A stretch of 64,000 nucleotides of DNA from Massilia alkalitolerans DSM 17462 (GTDB taxonomy: Bacteria; Pseudomonadota; Gammaproteobacteria; Burkholderiales; Burkholderiaceae_D). Shown in pieces: positions 15,851 through 26,250 of the stretch. A program made the position numbers and the translations under genes. Position 1 is the first letter of the stretch, and each line of letters starts with the position of its first letter. The notes beneath the pieces were generated by a model that saw only the letters and a program-made list of their open reading frames with translations, was not told the origin of the DNA and did no database searches. The stretch is from positions 33,307 through 97,306 of the forward strand of contig NZ_ATYR01000024.1 of NCBI RefSeq assembly GCF_000427785.1, read 5' to 3'.

Positions 15851-16441
15851 ATGAAAAAACTGCTGACCGCCCTGATGCTGTCCGCGGCGGTGCTGGCCGC
15901 CGGCTGCGACAAGCTGTCGAACAAGACCCCGGCCTTCGTCAATACCGACATCACCGGCCTCGATTACGCCAAGGGCTTCTCGCTGACCGACCATACCGGC
16001 AGGCCGCGCACGCTGCAGGACTTCCGCGGCAAGCTGGTCGTGGTGTTCTTCGGCTATACCCAGTGCCCGGACGTGTGCCCGACCACGATGGCCAAGATGG
16101 CCACCGTGATGAAGGAACTCGGCCCGGCAAGCAAGGACGTGCAGGTGCTGTTCATCACGCTCGACCCGGAGCGCGACACCCAGGAACTGCTGAATGCCTA
16201 CGTGCCGGCCTTCCACCCGAGCTTTATCGGCCTGCGCGGCGACGCCGAAGCCACTGCACGCACGGCCAAGGAATTCAAGGTGTTCTACTCCAAGACCCCG
16301 TCCGGCGACGACCCGAAGAACTACACGGTGGACCACATGACCGGCAGCTATGTGTTCGACCGCGAGGGCAGGGTGCGCCTGCTGGTGCGCCACGAAGCCG
16401 AACCTGGTGCAATCGCATCGGACCTGCGCCAGCTCCTGTAA
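15851..16441 (+). CDS. SCO1/SenC family copper chaperone lipoprotein
   Basis: This 196-residue thioredoxin-fold protein delivers copper to, or reduces the cysteines of, the CuA site of subunit II. The signal peptide ends in a lipobox (LAAGC), so it is probably a lipoprotein anchored in the membrane. The copper ligands are the CxxxC of QCPDVCPTTM and the distal His of VDHMTGSYVFD. It is the last gene of the cox locus and starts one base after the ctaB stop. A REP-like inverted pair follows and may end the transcript. Confidence 0.94.
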   Translation: MKKLLTALMLSAAVLAAGCDKLSNKTPAFVNTDITGLDYAKGFSLTDHTGRPRTLQDFRGKLVVVFFGYTQCPDVCPTTMAKMATVMKELGPASKDVQVLFITLDPERDTQELLNAYVPAFHPSFIGLRGDAEATARTAKEFKVFYSKTPSGDDPKNYTVDHMTGSYVFDREGRVRLLVRHEAEPGAIASDLRQLL

Positions 16442-16448
16442 CGCTACA

Positions 16449-16560
16449 GTAGGGTGGGCAAGTTCCTTGCCCACGCGGTGGTTGCACGGGGCTCCGCTTT
16501 CGTGCCGGATGATCTTGCTATAAACAATCACCGCGTGGGCGGGAGACCCGCCCACCCTAC
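16449..16560. repeat. REPIN-like element: two REP hairpins in inverted orientation
   Basis: The 112-base element starts GTAGGGTGGGC (16449-16459) and ends with its exact complement GCCCACCCTAC (16550-16560). Each end folds into its own hairpin with nine-base perfect arms: GTGGGCAAG-TTC-CTTGCCCAC on the left and GTGGGCGGG-AGA-CCCGCCCAC on the right. A further 16-base arm pair (16470-16485 with 16525-16540) matches at 15 of 16 positions. This is the architecture of REP doublets mobilised by RAYT transposases. It lies just after the SCO gene. Confidence 0.75.
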
Positions 16561-16617
16561 GTCATCCTTAACAAGTCTGCTGTTATGATGGTGTAAACAC
16601 CATCTGACAGGGACGGC

Positions 16618-17685
16618 ATGGAACAACGCCAGGGCAGGAACTACACCCGCATCGCCATTGTCGTCCTGCTGACGCTCGGCTGCCTTTACGTCCTCAAGCC
16701 TTTCCTGGCCGCGATCCTGTTCGCGGCCTGCGTCGTGATCTCCTCCTGGCCGCTCTACCTGCGCCTGCAGGTCGCGATGCGCGGGCGCCGTACCCTGGCG
16801 GCGTTGACCATGACGCTGTCCCTCACTCTGCTCGTTATCATCCCGCTGTCGATGGTCGCCTACAACCTGGTCGACGACGTCGCCAGGGGCTTCAGCGAAC
16901 TGCGTACGGCGGTCGAGCACCGTGAACTGATTCCGCCGTCCTGGATACGCGAACTGCCGCTGGTGGGCGCAACGATCGATAACTACCTGCGCGAGCTGGT
17001 CGCCAGCCGCGAGCAGATGATCGCACTGGCGCAGCGCATGCTGGAGCCGGCGCGGCGCTACCTGATCGCCGGCGGCCTGATGCTCGGCACCGGCGTAGTC
17101 CAGCTCAGCCTGGCCGCCTTCGTCAGCTTCTTCTTCTACCGCGACGGCAAGGCCCTGCTCGAGGTGATCGCCGTGACCATGCGGCGCGTGATGGGCGAGG
17201 GCGCCGAATCGGTCGCCAACACGGTGAGCCAGACGGTGCGCGGCGTCATGTACGGCCTGCTCGGCACCGCGCTGGCGCAGGCGGTGGTGGCGGCGATCGG
17301 CTTCACCATCGCGGGCGTGCCGGCGGTGCCGCTGCTGTCGGTGATGGTCTTCATCTCGTCCCTGATCCCGGTCGGCCCGCCGATCATCTGGGGTGGCGCG
17401 GCTTTCTGGCTGTTCCTGCATCACGAGACCGGCTGGGCAATCTTCATGGTGATCTGGGGCACTTTCCTGATCAGCGGCGTCGACAACGTCGTGCGTCCCA
17501 TGCTGATCAGCCGCGGCAGCAGCCTGCCTTTCCTGCTCACCCTGCTGGGCGTGCTGGGCGGGGTGATCGCCTTCGGTTTCGTCGGCATGTTCATCGGGCC
17601 GACCCTGCTGGCGGTCGGCTACTCCCTGATGACCGACTGGACCGGCACGCCGGACCGGGTGATCCGCCAGGATGCCGGCGCCTAG
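16618..17685 (+). CDS. AI-2E family transporter (PerM/YdiK-like)
   Basis: This 355-residue membrane protein has the layout of the AI-2E/PerM family: two N-terminal helices, a third helix, a long amphipathic region (about 90-145), and a C-terminal bundle of four or five helices. Conserved glycine- and proline-rich segments are visible, for example SSLIPVGPPIIWGGAAFW and GVLGGVIAFGFVGMFIGPTLLAV. Family members are proposed exporters, including of autoinducer 2 or in Na+/H+ antiport, but the substrate cannot be told. It stands alone between the cox locus and a hypothetical gene. Confidence 0.88.
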   Translation: MEQRQGRNYTRIAIVVLLTLGCLYVLKPFLAAILFAACVVISSWPLYLRLQVAMRGRRTLAALTMTLSLTLLVIIPLSMVAYNLVDDVARGFSELRTAVEHRELIPPSWIRELPLVGATIDNYLRELVASREQMIALAQRMLEPARRYLIAGGLMLGTGVVQLSLAAFVSFFFYRDGKALLEVIAVTMRRVMGEGAESVANTVSQTVRGVMYGLLGTALAQAVVAAIGFTIAGVPAVPLLSVMVFISSLIPVGPPIIWGGAAFWLFLHHETGWAIFMVIWGTFLISGVDNVVRPMLISRGSSLPFLLTLLGVLGGVIAFGFVGMFIGPTLLAVGYSLMTDWTGTPDRVIRQDAGA

Positions 17686-17776
17686 ACTCCGCCCGCAAGC
17701 CGTGGCATTGCGTGAGATTTCCTGTCATTCGCAGCTGCTAGACTCCTCGCCCGTACTTCAGCTGGAGAAGCTTCGA

Positions 17777-18592
17777 ATGAGACTGCGCGCGCATTGCCTG
17801 CACCTGGCCATCCTTGCCTGCATCGCCCAAACGTCCCAGGCGGACGATGGACTGACTCAGACCACGATCTCCGTCCATGCCGGCGGCAAACCGGTCGGCG
17901 GGCTGATTTTCCCGATCGGCGCCAAGGTCAAGACCTCGGCCGTGGCCAACCGTGTCGACACGGGCGACAAGCAGCTCCGCTATGCCGGCAACGTGCAGGG
18001 CCGGATCACGATCCCGGCCGGAGAAGTCATCCTGTTCGGCGACGAGCTGGTGGTCAGTACCGAAGCGATCAGCGCCGAACGGCAGCGGGCCGTGCGCGAC
18101 CTCGAAGCGATGGCCGGACCTGACCAGCTGTACCGCGGCCGTTCGCTGACCGGTGAACTCAGCGCGGAGGAATGGAAGCTGCAGACGAGTATCGACGTCG
18201 CCAACATGAAGCGGCTGGCCGAGATCATCGATAGCTTCGGCTGGCCCGGCCTGCGCTTCGCCGGCGCGGCCTCGCAGACCGCGTTCGCCGTCCTGCAGCA
18301 CGCCGATCCGGCCAGCCAGCGCAAATACCTGCCGCTGCTACGCGACGCGGTGGGGCGCAGCGATGCCCTCGGCAGCCACCTTGCAATGCTCGAGGACCGC
18401 GTCCGCCTTGGCGAGGGCAAGCCCCAGCTGTACGGCAGCCAGCTGAGCGGCGATCCGCCGCGCTTCGATCCGATCGAGGACGAAGCCCGGGTCGACGAAC
18501 GCCGGCGCAGCATCGGCCTGGAGCCCCTGGCCGACTACGCCAGGCGCTTTGGGCTGACTTACACGCCCAAGGGCGAGCAACAGCTGGATTGA
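17777..18592 (+). CDS. DUF6624-like exported protein of unknown function
   Basis: This 271-residue protein has a short signal peptide (about 1-24, ending near SQA). The second half matches what I know of the DUF6624 family: a GWPGLRFAG motif, an A-x-x-LQHAD motif, a segment SHLAMLEDRVRLGEGKPQLYGSQ, then two short conserved blocks with DERRRSIGLEPLADYARRFG. The N-terminal half (about 25-115) has no domain that I recognise. The role is unknown. The start was chosen at the ATG that gives a signal peptide. In frame, the ORF extends upstream into the end of the transporter gene. Confidence 0.7.
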   Translation: MRLRAHCLHLAILACIAQTSQADDGLTQTTISVHAGGKPVGGLIFPIGAKVKTSAVANRVDTGDKQLRYAGNVQGRITIPAGEVILFGDELVVSTEAISAERQRAVRDLEAMAGPDQLYRGRSLTGELSAEEWKLQTSIDVANMKRLAEIIDSFGWPGLRFAGAASQTAFAVLQHADPASQRKYLPLLRDAVGRSDALGSHLAMLEDRVRLGEGKPQLYGSQLSGDPPRFDPIEDEARVDERRRSIGLEPLADYARRFGLTYTPKGEQQLD

Positions 18593-18602
18593 CCAGCATC
18601 AC

Positions 18603-18650
18603 TTGTGCTTGTCCTTAATGCGTATATAATCCATATATGGAACGTATATG
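18603..18650 (+). promoter_or_regulatory. Promoter and palindromic operator of the ParD-like/map pair
   Basis: TTGTGC (18603-18608) and a perfect TATAAT (18625-18630), spaced 16, form a likely promoter. Directly after the -10 comes the ten-base palindrome CCATATATGG (18631-18640), then a partial repeat, GTATATGG. Placement at the transcription start suggests an operator. Autoregulation by the ParD-like protein is inference. Confidence 0.5.
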
Positions 18651-18656
18651 GAGATT

Positions 18657-18902
18657 ATGGTGGGAATCGTAAATATCGACGACGAAGTACATGATCAGAT
18701 CCGCAAGGCGAGCAGCGTGTCCTGCCGTTCGATCAACGCGCAGGCGGCCTTCTGGATCAAGATCGGGATGCTGTGCGAGATGAACCCGACGATGAGCTTT
18801 AACGAGATCGTTGGGCGCGAGCTGAAGGCTGCCGGGGTGGCGCCGGAAAACGTGCGGGTAGCGGGAGGACCGCCGGACGCCGTCAAGGCGGCGGCGGCAT
18901 GA
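18657..18902 (+). CDS. ParD-like antitoxin-family protein
   Basis: This protein of about 81 residues (starting MVGIVNIDDEVHDQIRK) resembles the ParD_like family, whose members look like ribbon-helix-helix antitoxins. The first segment could form the DNA-binding strand and helix (SCRSINAQAAFWIKIG). The tail is Ala- and Pro-rich. No ParE toxin follows. Instead the stop codon overlaps the start of a methionine aminopeptidase gene by four bases, a pairing that recurs in other Proteobacteria. GGAG at 18650-18653 precedes the ATG at 18657. An ATG at 18648 would add three residues. Confidence 0.78.
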   Translation: MVGIVNIDDEVHDQIRKASSVSCRSINAQAAFWIKIGMLCEMNPTMSFNEIVGRELKAAGVAPENVRVAGGPPDAVKAAAA

Positions 18903-19662
18903 CCAAGCGGCCTGAAGAAATTGCGCTGATGGCCGAATCGGGCCGGCTGCTGGCGGGCGTGTTCGCCCATCTCGACAGCCTGAACCTGATCGGCATGTCG
19001 ACCATGCAGGTGAACGACCTGGTCGAGCGTTTCATCGTCGATGCGCTGGGCGCGCGTCCGGCCAGCAAGGGCCAGTACGGCTATGCCTATGCGCTGAATT
19101 CCTCCCGCAACGACGTGGTCTGCCACGGCGTGCCCTCGCACACCGAGATCCTGCAGAGCGGCGACATCGTCAACCTCGACATCACGCTCGAGAAGAACGG
19201 CTACATCGCCGACTCCAGCAAGACCTACCTGGTGGGCGAGGTGTCGCCGGCGGCGAAGCGGCTGGTGAAGGTGACCTATGAGGCGATGTGGAAGGGCATC
19301 CGGGCCGTGCGTCCCGGCGCGCGCCTGGGCGACGTCGGCCACGCCATCGAGCGCCACGCGCGCAGGCATGGCTATACGGTGGTGCGCGACTACTGCGGCC
19401 ACGGCATCGGGCGCGAGATGCACGAGCCGCCCCAGGTGCTGCACTGGGGACGGCCGCGGACCGGGCTGGTACTGCGCGAAGGCATGACCTTCACCATCGA
19501 ACCGATGCTCAACCAGGGGCGCCATGCCGTGCGTACCGAAGACGACGGCTGGACCGTCGTCACTTGCGACGGCCAGCTGTCGGCGCAGTTCGAACATACC
19601 GTCGCGGTCACGCGCCAGGGCGTGCGGGTCCTGACCCTGCGCCCCGGCGAGACGATACAAGC

Positions 19663-19666
<4 letters not shown>
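18899..19666 (+). CDS. map: Type I methionine aminopeptidase, paired with ParD-like gene
   Basis: This 255-residue metallopeptidase removes the initiator Met from nascent proteins. The five metal ligands are in place: the two Asp of NLDITLEKNGYIADSSKTY, His of GHGIGREMHEPP, Glu of FTIEPML and Glu of QFEHTV. The substrate-pocket His is in VCHGVPS. The N terminus lacks the zinc-finger extension of eukaryotic enzymes. The start overlaps the ParD-like gene by four bases, and the end overlaps the convergent terC gene by three. This is probably a second map, because the housekeeping copy usually sits next to rpsB, but that cannot be checked here. Confidence 0.93.
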
Positions 19667-20418
<752 letters not shown>

Positions 20419-20492
20419 GGCCGCTCCGTTATGAAAAATGCCATGGTAGCAGCCTGCCGCATTATGCAGAGCACAGCCGCGGCGCCACCCGG

Positions 20493-20915
20493 TCAGGCCT
20501 GCAGGGCGGTGACGATGCGGGCGGCGATTTGTTGCAGCTGCCCGGTATCCGCCGGCACCGCGGCGTGCGGCCGGAGCGCCGCCGCCTCCTCGCGCGGCAC
20601 GATGTGGAAGTGCACGTGCGGGACGGTCTGGCCCGCCGCGCTGCCGTTGAACTGGGCCACCATGATGCCCGGCACGCCCATCGCGGCCTTGACCGCGGCC
20701 GCCACCTTCTTGGTGCTGCGGATGCAGGCTGCGGCCGCGTCGTCGGACAGGCCGAACAGCTCGACGGCCGCCTCTTTCGGCAGCACCAGCACATGGCCTG
20801 GGGCCTGCGGCATGATGTCCATGATGGCGAGCGTGTACTCGTCCTCGTAGACCTTGATGCAGGGGAGTTCGCCGCGCAGGATGCGGGCAAACGGGTTGTT
20901 GGGATCGTATTCCAT
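20493..20915 (-). CDS. HIT family nucleotide hydrolase/transferase
   Basis: This 140-residue protein is of the histidine triad superfamily. The catalytic motif HVHFHIV (His-x-His-x-His) lies near residue 100, with the upstream block PGHVLVLPKEA and the typical N-terminal segment NPFARILRGELPCIKVYEDE. HIT proteins hydrolyse adenosine-phosphoramidates or dinucleoside polyphosphates. Length and motif are normal. It is on the same strand as terC but 75 bases away, so it is probably transcribed separately or as a loose pair. Confidence 0.93.
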   Translation of the reverse strand: MEYDPNNPFARILRGELPCIKVYEDEYTLAIMDIMPQAPGHVLVLPKEAAVELFGLSDDAAAACIRSTKKVAAAVKAAMGVPGIMVAQFNGSAAGQTVPHVHFHIVPREEAAALRPHAAVPADTGQLQQIAARIVTALQA

Positions 20916-20984
20916 TTGCTTGCTCCGTCGAAGTCGATCGGCGCCTGACGGACAAAGTCCGGGCCGGGCGCTTGTTATGTTAGC

Positions 20985-21140
20985 TCACGGTCCCAGGCCA
21001 GCACGTTCCATGAATACGAAAAAAGTCCAGAAGACGAGGACGCTGACGACGGCGCCAAGGAAGTAGAAGCCGCCCGGAACGGAAATGCCGCTCACCAGGG
21101 AAAAACCCCAGATTCCCGCTGGGAGCCTCGGGAAACCCAT
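20985..21140 (-). CDS. Possible small membrane protein, 51 residues
   Basis: The 332-base gap between the HIT gene and the hybrid kinase gene holds one small open frame of interest. It starts at MGFPRLPAGIWGFS and contains a single strong hydrophobic helix (FYFLGAVVSVLVFWTFFVF), then ends MERAGLGP. No good ribosome site is visible, and the frame stays open upstream without another clear ATG. The rest of the gap shows nothing I recognise. It could be a real small membrane protein or chance; I found no family. Confidence 0.35.
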   Translation of the reverse strand: MGFPRLPAGIWGFSLVSGISVPGGFYFLGAVVSVLVFWTFFVFMERAGLGP

Positions 21141-21247
21141 GTCAACGCAGAAGCGCTGAGCATAGCACCGTGGAGGCAGGTCAAAATTTGCACATTGTCA
21201 CTGCTACGGTTCGCGTGCCTCGCAGACGATCCGAGCGCCGGCCGGGA

Positions 21248-22843
<1,596 letters not shown>

Positions 22844-22847
22844 GGCT

Positions 22848-23666
22848 TCAGTCCAGGGTGGCGGCCAGGAAGGCGTCGATCGCGCGCGAGCTGGCGGTCG
22901 GCGCGCTCATGTGCGGGCAATGGCCGATGTTGTCGATCACGTGGAGCTGGGAGCGGGGCAGGTGCCGGGCCAGGTGCTCGCCGGCGCTGCGTGGGGCGAT
23001 CAGGTCGTCGCTGCACTGCAGGATCAAAGCCGGCGTCGTGGAGCGGGGCAGGTCGGCGCGGTGGTCGGACAGGAAGGTGACGCGCGCGAAGTGCTTGGCG
23101 ATGTCGGGATCGTTGCGGCAGAAGCTGTCGGTGAGTTCCTGGCGCAGGGCAGGGCGGTTGGGCGCGCCCATGATGGCGGGCGCCAGGCTGCTCGACCAGC
23201 CCATGTAGTTCGCTCCCATGGTTTCGAGCAGTTCGGCGATGTCCTCGCGCTCGAAGCCGCCGACATAGCCGGGATGCTTGCTCAGGTCATTGATATAGCA
23301 GGCCGAGGGCGCCACCATCACCTGGGCCACGAAGCGGCCCGGATCCTCGATGGCGGCGAGCATGCCGATCATGGCGCTCACCGAGTGGCCGACCAGGATC
23401 ACCGGCCCGGTCGCGAATTCGTCGAGGATCTCCAGCAGGTCGCCGGCATAGCCGTGCAGGCCGGCGTAGCGCGTCCGGTCGTAGGCGGAGAGGTCTGAGC
23501 GGCCGCTGCCGACCAGGTCGTAGGTGATGACGCGAAAGCGGTTTTCGTAGACGGGCGCCAGGTAGCGCCACATGACCTGGTCGCAGCCGAAGCCGTGCGA
23601 GAACAGCATGGTGGCCCCGCCCTGGCCGGAAACATGCACGTTGTTGCGTACTTGCAGGGACATCAT
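22848..23666 (-). CDS. RsbQ/KAI2/D14-like alpha/beta hydrolase
   Basis: This 272-residue hydrolase has the compact fold of RsbQ and of the plant receptors KAI2 and D14. The catalytic triad is visible: Ser95 in VGHSVSAMIG, Asp in LQCSDDLIAP, and His in IGHCPHMSAP. The start (VRNNVHVSGQGG, then FSHGFGCDQVMWRY) and the YDLVGSGRSD block are characteristic of this subfamily. RsbQ is a signalling cofactor for a PAS-phosphatase in Bacillus, possibly making a small ligand. Here the next gene, four bases away, is a PAS hybrid kinase, so a signalling role is likelier than catabolism. Confidence 0.88.
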   Translation of the reverse strand: MMSLQVRNNVHVSGQGGATMLFSHGFGCDQVMWRYLAPVYENRFRVITYDLVGSGRSDLSAYDRTRYAGLHGYAGDLLEILDEFATGPVILVGHSVSAMIGMLAAIEDPGRFVAQVMVAPSACYINDLSKHPGYVGGFEREDIAELLETMGANYMGWSSSLAPAIMGAPNRPALRQELTDSFCRNDPDIAKHFARVTFLSDHRADLPRSTTPALILQCSDDLIAPRSAGEHLARHLPRSQLHVIDNIGHCPHMSAPTASSRAIDAFLAATLD

Positions 23667-23776
23667 GGCTCCTCGTGGTCGCTACCGCCGGGAATCCCGT
23701 CGTCCACGAGTATGCGTCAGGAGTATTGCAAGCGCAACAACTTTGTATACTTCAATGCTGGAAAGGTTTCAAGCCT

Positions 23777-25123
23777 TCAGTCGCGTTCGTCGTGCCCGTC
23801 CTCGCGCTCGCCCTTTGGAAAGACCTTCACCAGGAGGATGCGCGGACCGTTCATCTTCTTGACCACCACGTCGAACTGCGGGAAGCCGATGCGCTGCCCC
23901 TGCTTGGGGATGTCGCCCAGCTTGGCCATCAGGAGGCCGCCCACCGATTCGACGTCGTCCAGGCCCATCTCCTCGTTGTCGATGTCGATCCCGAGCAGGC
24001 GCTCGAGCGAGAAGATCGGCAGGCTGGCCTTGCCGATCCAGGTGCCGTCGGGCTGGGACATCCAGTCGTTCTCGTTCATGCGGAACTCGTCGCGGATCTC
24101 GCCCACCATGGCGCCCAGCAGGTTGTCGAGCGTGATGAAGCCGACCGGTCGCTTGCCCTTTTCGCCGATCAGGGCGAAGTGCGGGGCGCCGCTCTTGAAG
24201 CGCCGGAAGATGTCCTGCGCCTTGGTGCGCGCCGAGATGGTCTCGACCGGGCGCAGGTGCTGGGTCAGGTCGGTGATGGCGCGCCCGGCCTGCTGGGTGA
24301 AGAACAGGTCCTTCAGGTGGATCACGCCCAGCACTTCCTCGCCTTCCTCGTCGAAGTAGGGGTAGCGCGAGAAGCGGTTGCGGCGCACCGTCTCCATGTT
24401 TTCCTCGAGCGAGCGGCTGGCATACAGGGCGCTGACCTCGTTGATCGGCCGCATCAGGTCGGACACGGCCAGCTGGGTGAAGTCGAGCGACTGCGCCAGG
24501 ATGTTGCGTTCGTCGTTCGTGAATTTCTCGCCCGGCGCGCTGGTGTTGGAGCGCAGGATCATCTTCAGCTCGTCGGTCGAGTAATGGGTGTCGTGGCTGC
24601 CGCTGCCGGCAAGGCCGGCCACGCGCAGCACCATGTTGGCGCTGGCGTTGAGCAGGGCAATCGCCGGATACATTGCCCAGTAGAAGGCGTACAGCGGGAT
24701 GGCGCACCACAGCGCCACCTCTTCGGGCAGGCGGATGGCGAGCGACTTGGGCGCCAGTTCGCCCACCACGATGTGCAGGAAGGAGATGACAGAGAAGGCC
24801 ACCACGAAGGAGACGCCGTGGATCAGCTCGGGCGAGGTCACGCCCAGCAAGGCGAATACGGGTTCAAGCAGGCTGGCAAAGGCCGGTTCGCCGACCCAGC
24901 CCAGGCCCAGCGAGGCCAGGGTGATGCCGAGCTGACAGGCGGAGAGGTAGGCGTCGAGCTGGCCGTGGACCTTGCCGAGGATGCGTCCGCGCAGGCCGGT
25001 GGTCCTGGCGATGGCGTGTACGCGGGTCTTGCGCAACGTGACGATGCTGAATTCAGCCGCCACGTAGAAGCCGTTCAGCGCCACCAGGAACAGGGCTAGA
25101 ACGACGAACAGAAAGTTTTCCAT
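23777..25123 (-). CDS. Hemolysin/CorC family membrane protein with CNNM, CBS and CorC domains
   Basis: This 448-residue protein has an N-terminal CNNM (DUF21) membrane domain with about four helices (1-200). Two CBS domains follow (about 215-335; LMRPINEVSALYASR and VLGVIHLKDLFF lie in the first). A C-terminal CorC_HlyC domain (about 355-435) carries the SVGGLLMAKLGDIPKQG block. Family members are linked to magnesium or cobalt transport. The older name hemolysin is probably misleading. It is monocistronic, between the RsbQ-like gene and a LysR regulator. Confidence 0.92.
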   Translation of the reverse strand: MENFLFVVLALFLVALNGFYVAAEFSIVTLRKTRVHAIARTTGLRGRILGKVHGQLDAYLSACQLGITLASLGLGWVGEPAFASLLEPVFALLGVTSPELIHGVSFVVAFSVISFLHIVVGELAPKSLAIRLPEEVALWCAIPLYAFYWAMYPAIALLNASANMVLRVAGLAGSGSHDTHYSTDELKMILRSNTSAPGEKFTNDERNILAQSLDFTQLAVSDLMRPINEVSALYASRSLEENMETVRRNRFSRYPYFDEEGEEVLGVIHLKDLFFTQQAGRAITDLTQHLRPVETISARTKAQDIFRRFKSGAPHFALIGEKGKRPVGFITLDNLLGAMVGEIRDEFRMNENDWMSQPDGTWIGKASLPIFSLERLLGIDIDNEEMGLDDVESVGGLLMAKLGDIPKQGQRIGFPQFDVVVKKMNGPRILLVKVFPKGEREDGHDERD

Positions 25124-25182
25124 TGAAGAGATTTAGTTAAAAAATGGCAATAGCCGACATCATTGTACCGCTCATGCCTTCC

Positions 25183-26091
25183 TCATGTGCCGGCCAATAC
25201 CCCCTTGTGCACTGCGGACAGGATGGCTTCGACGGCCGGATGCTTGATCTTGCGCTCGTTCGAGATCGCATAGAAGTGCTCGCGCACCTGCGGCACCCGC
25301 CCCACCAGCAGCGCGTTGAACTGCTCCTCGAGGTCGTGGACCAGGGCGGCCGGAGCGAAGAACAGCCCCAGTCCGCGCCGGCCGAAGGTGTTGAGCAGGG
25401 CATTGTCCATGAACTCGCCGACGATGTCGGGACGCACGCCCTGCAGCTCGAACCATTCGTCGATCTTGCCGCGCAAGGCATTATTGCGGGTCGGTAGCAG
25501 GAAGGGCGCGCCGTTCAGCGAGCGCGGGAAGTCCGCGCCCCAGTCCTTCACCAGGCCGGGCGCGCCGACCACGATGGTCTCGCTGTCGCTCAGCAGGTGG
25601 CTGAACACGCGCAGCGTCGTGCCCGAGCGCACCGCGCGGTCGGTCAGCACCACGTCGAGCTTGTGCAGGGCCAGGTCGGCCAGCAGTTCGTCGAATTCGC
25701 CTTCGTAGCAGACCATGCGCACCGGGCGCGGCAGCTGGGTGGCGATTTCCAGCAGCCGGTAGGCGGTCAGCTTGGGCAGCGAATCGGAAATGCCGACCGT
25801 CAGGCGGGTGCGCGCGCTATCGGACTCGGCCAGCGCTTCCTGCATCTGCTCTCCCAGAAGGAAGATCTGGTCGGCGTAGGACAAGGCCAGGCGCCCGGCC
25901 TCGGTTAAAGTCAGTCTCCGGCCCTGCTGGGTGAACAGGGACTTGCCGAGGGACAGTTCGAGCTGTGCCAGCTGGGTACTGACGGTCTGGATCGCCAGGC
26001 CCAGGCGTTCGGCGGCGCGCGTGATGCTGCCTTCCTTGGCGACGACCCAGAAGTAGTACAGGTGGCGGAAATTCGGAGGCGTATGGTTCAT
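25183..26091 (-). CDS. LysR family regulator, NhaR-like
   Basis: This 302-residue regulator has an N-terminal winged helix-turn-helix (about 5-64) reading FRHLYYFWVVAKEGSITRAAERLGLAIQTVS, which closely resembles NhaR, the activator of the Na+/H+ antiporter gene nhaA. A periplasmic-binding-protein-like effector domain (about 90-295) follows. No nhaA is in the window. It is divergent from the DUF475-ter operon across a 159-base gap, so it may control that operon or itself. That link is inference. Confidence 0.88.
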   Translation of the reverse strand: MNHTPPNFRHLYYFWVVAKEGSITRAAERLGLAIQTVSTQLAQLELSLGKSLFTQQGRRLTLTEAGRLALSYADQIFLLGEQMQEALAESDSARTRLTVGISDSLPKLTAYRLLEIATQLPRPVRMVCYEGEFDELLADLALHKLDVVLTDRAVRSGTTLRVFSHLLSDSETIVVGAPGLVKDWGADFPRSLNGAPFLLPTRNNALRGKIDEWFELQGVRPDIVGEFMDNALLNTFGRRGLGLFFAPAALVHDLEEQFNALLVGRVPQVREHFYAISNERKIKHPAVEAILSAVHKGVLAGT

Positions 26092-26250
26092 ATCTTCTGT
26101 TTTTGCGAAGTAATTCTTCGATTATCTTCGCTTTTTCAATATTCGCCCAGCCCTCATACTGCGTAGGTCTTCTGGACGAAAAAAGATACTGACACAACAA
26201 CTCATCGCATATTCAAAAAACTTAACTGAAAAATAAGGGGAAACGACAAC

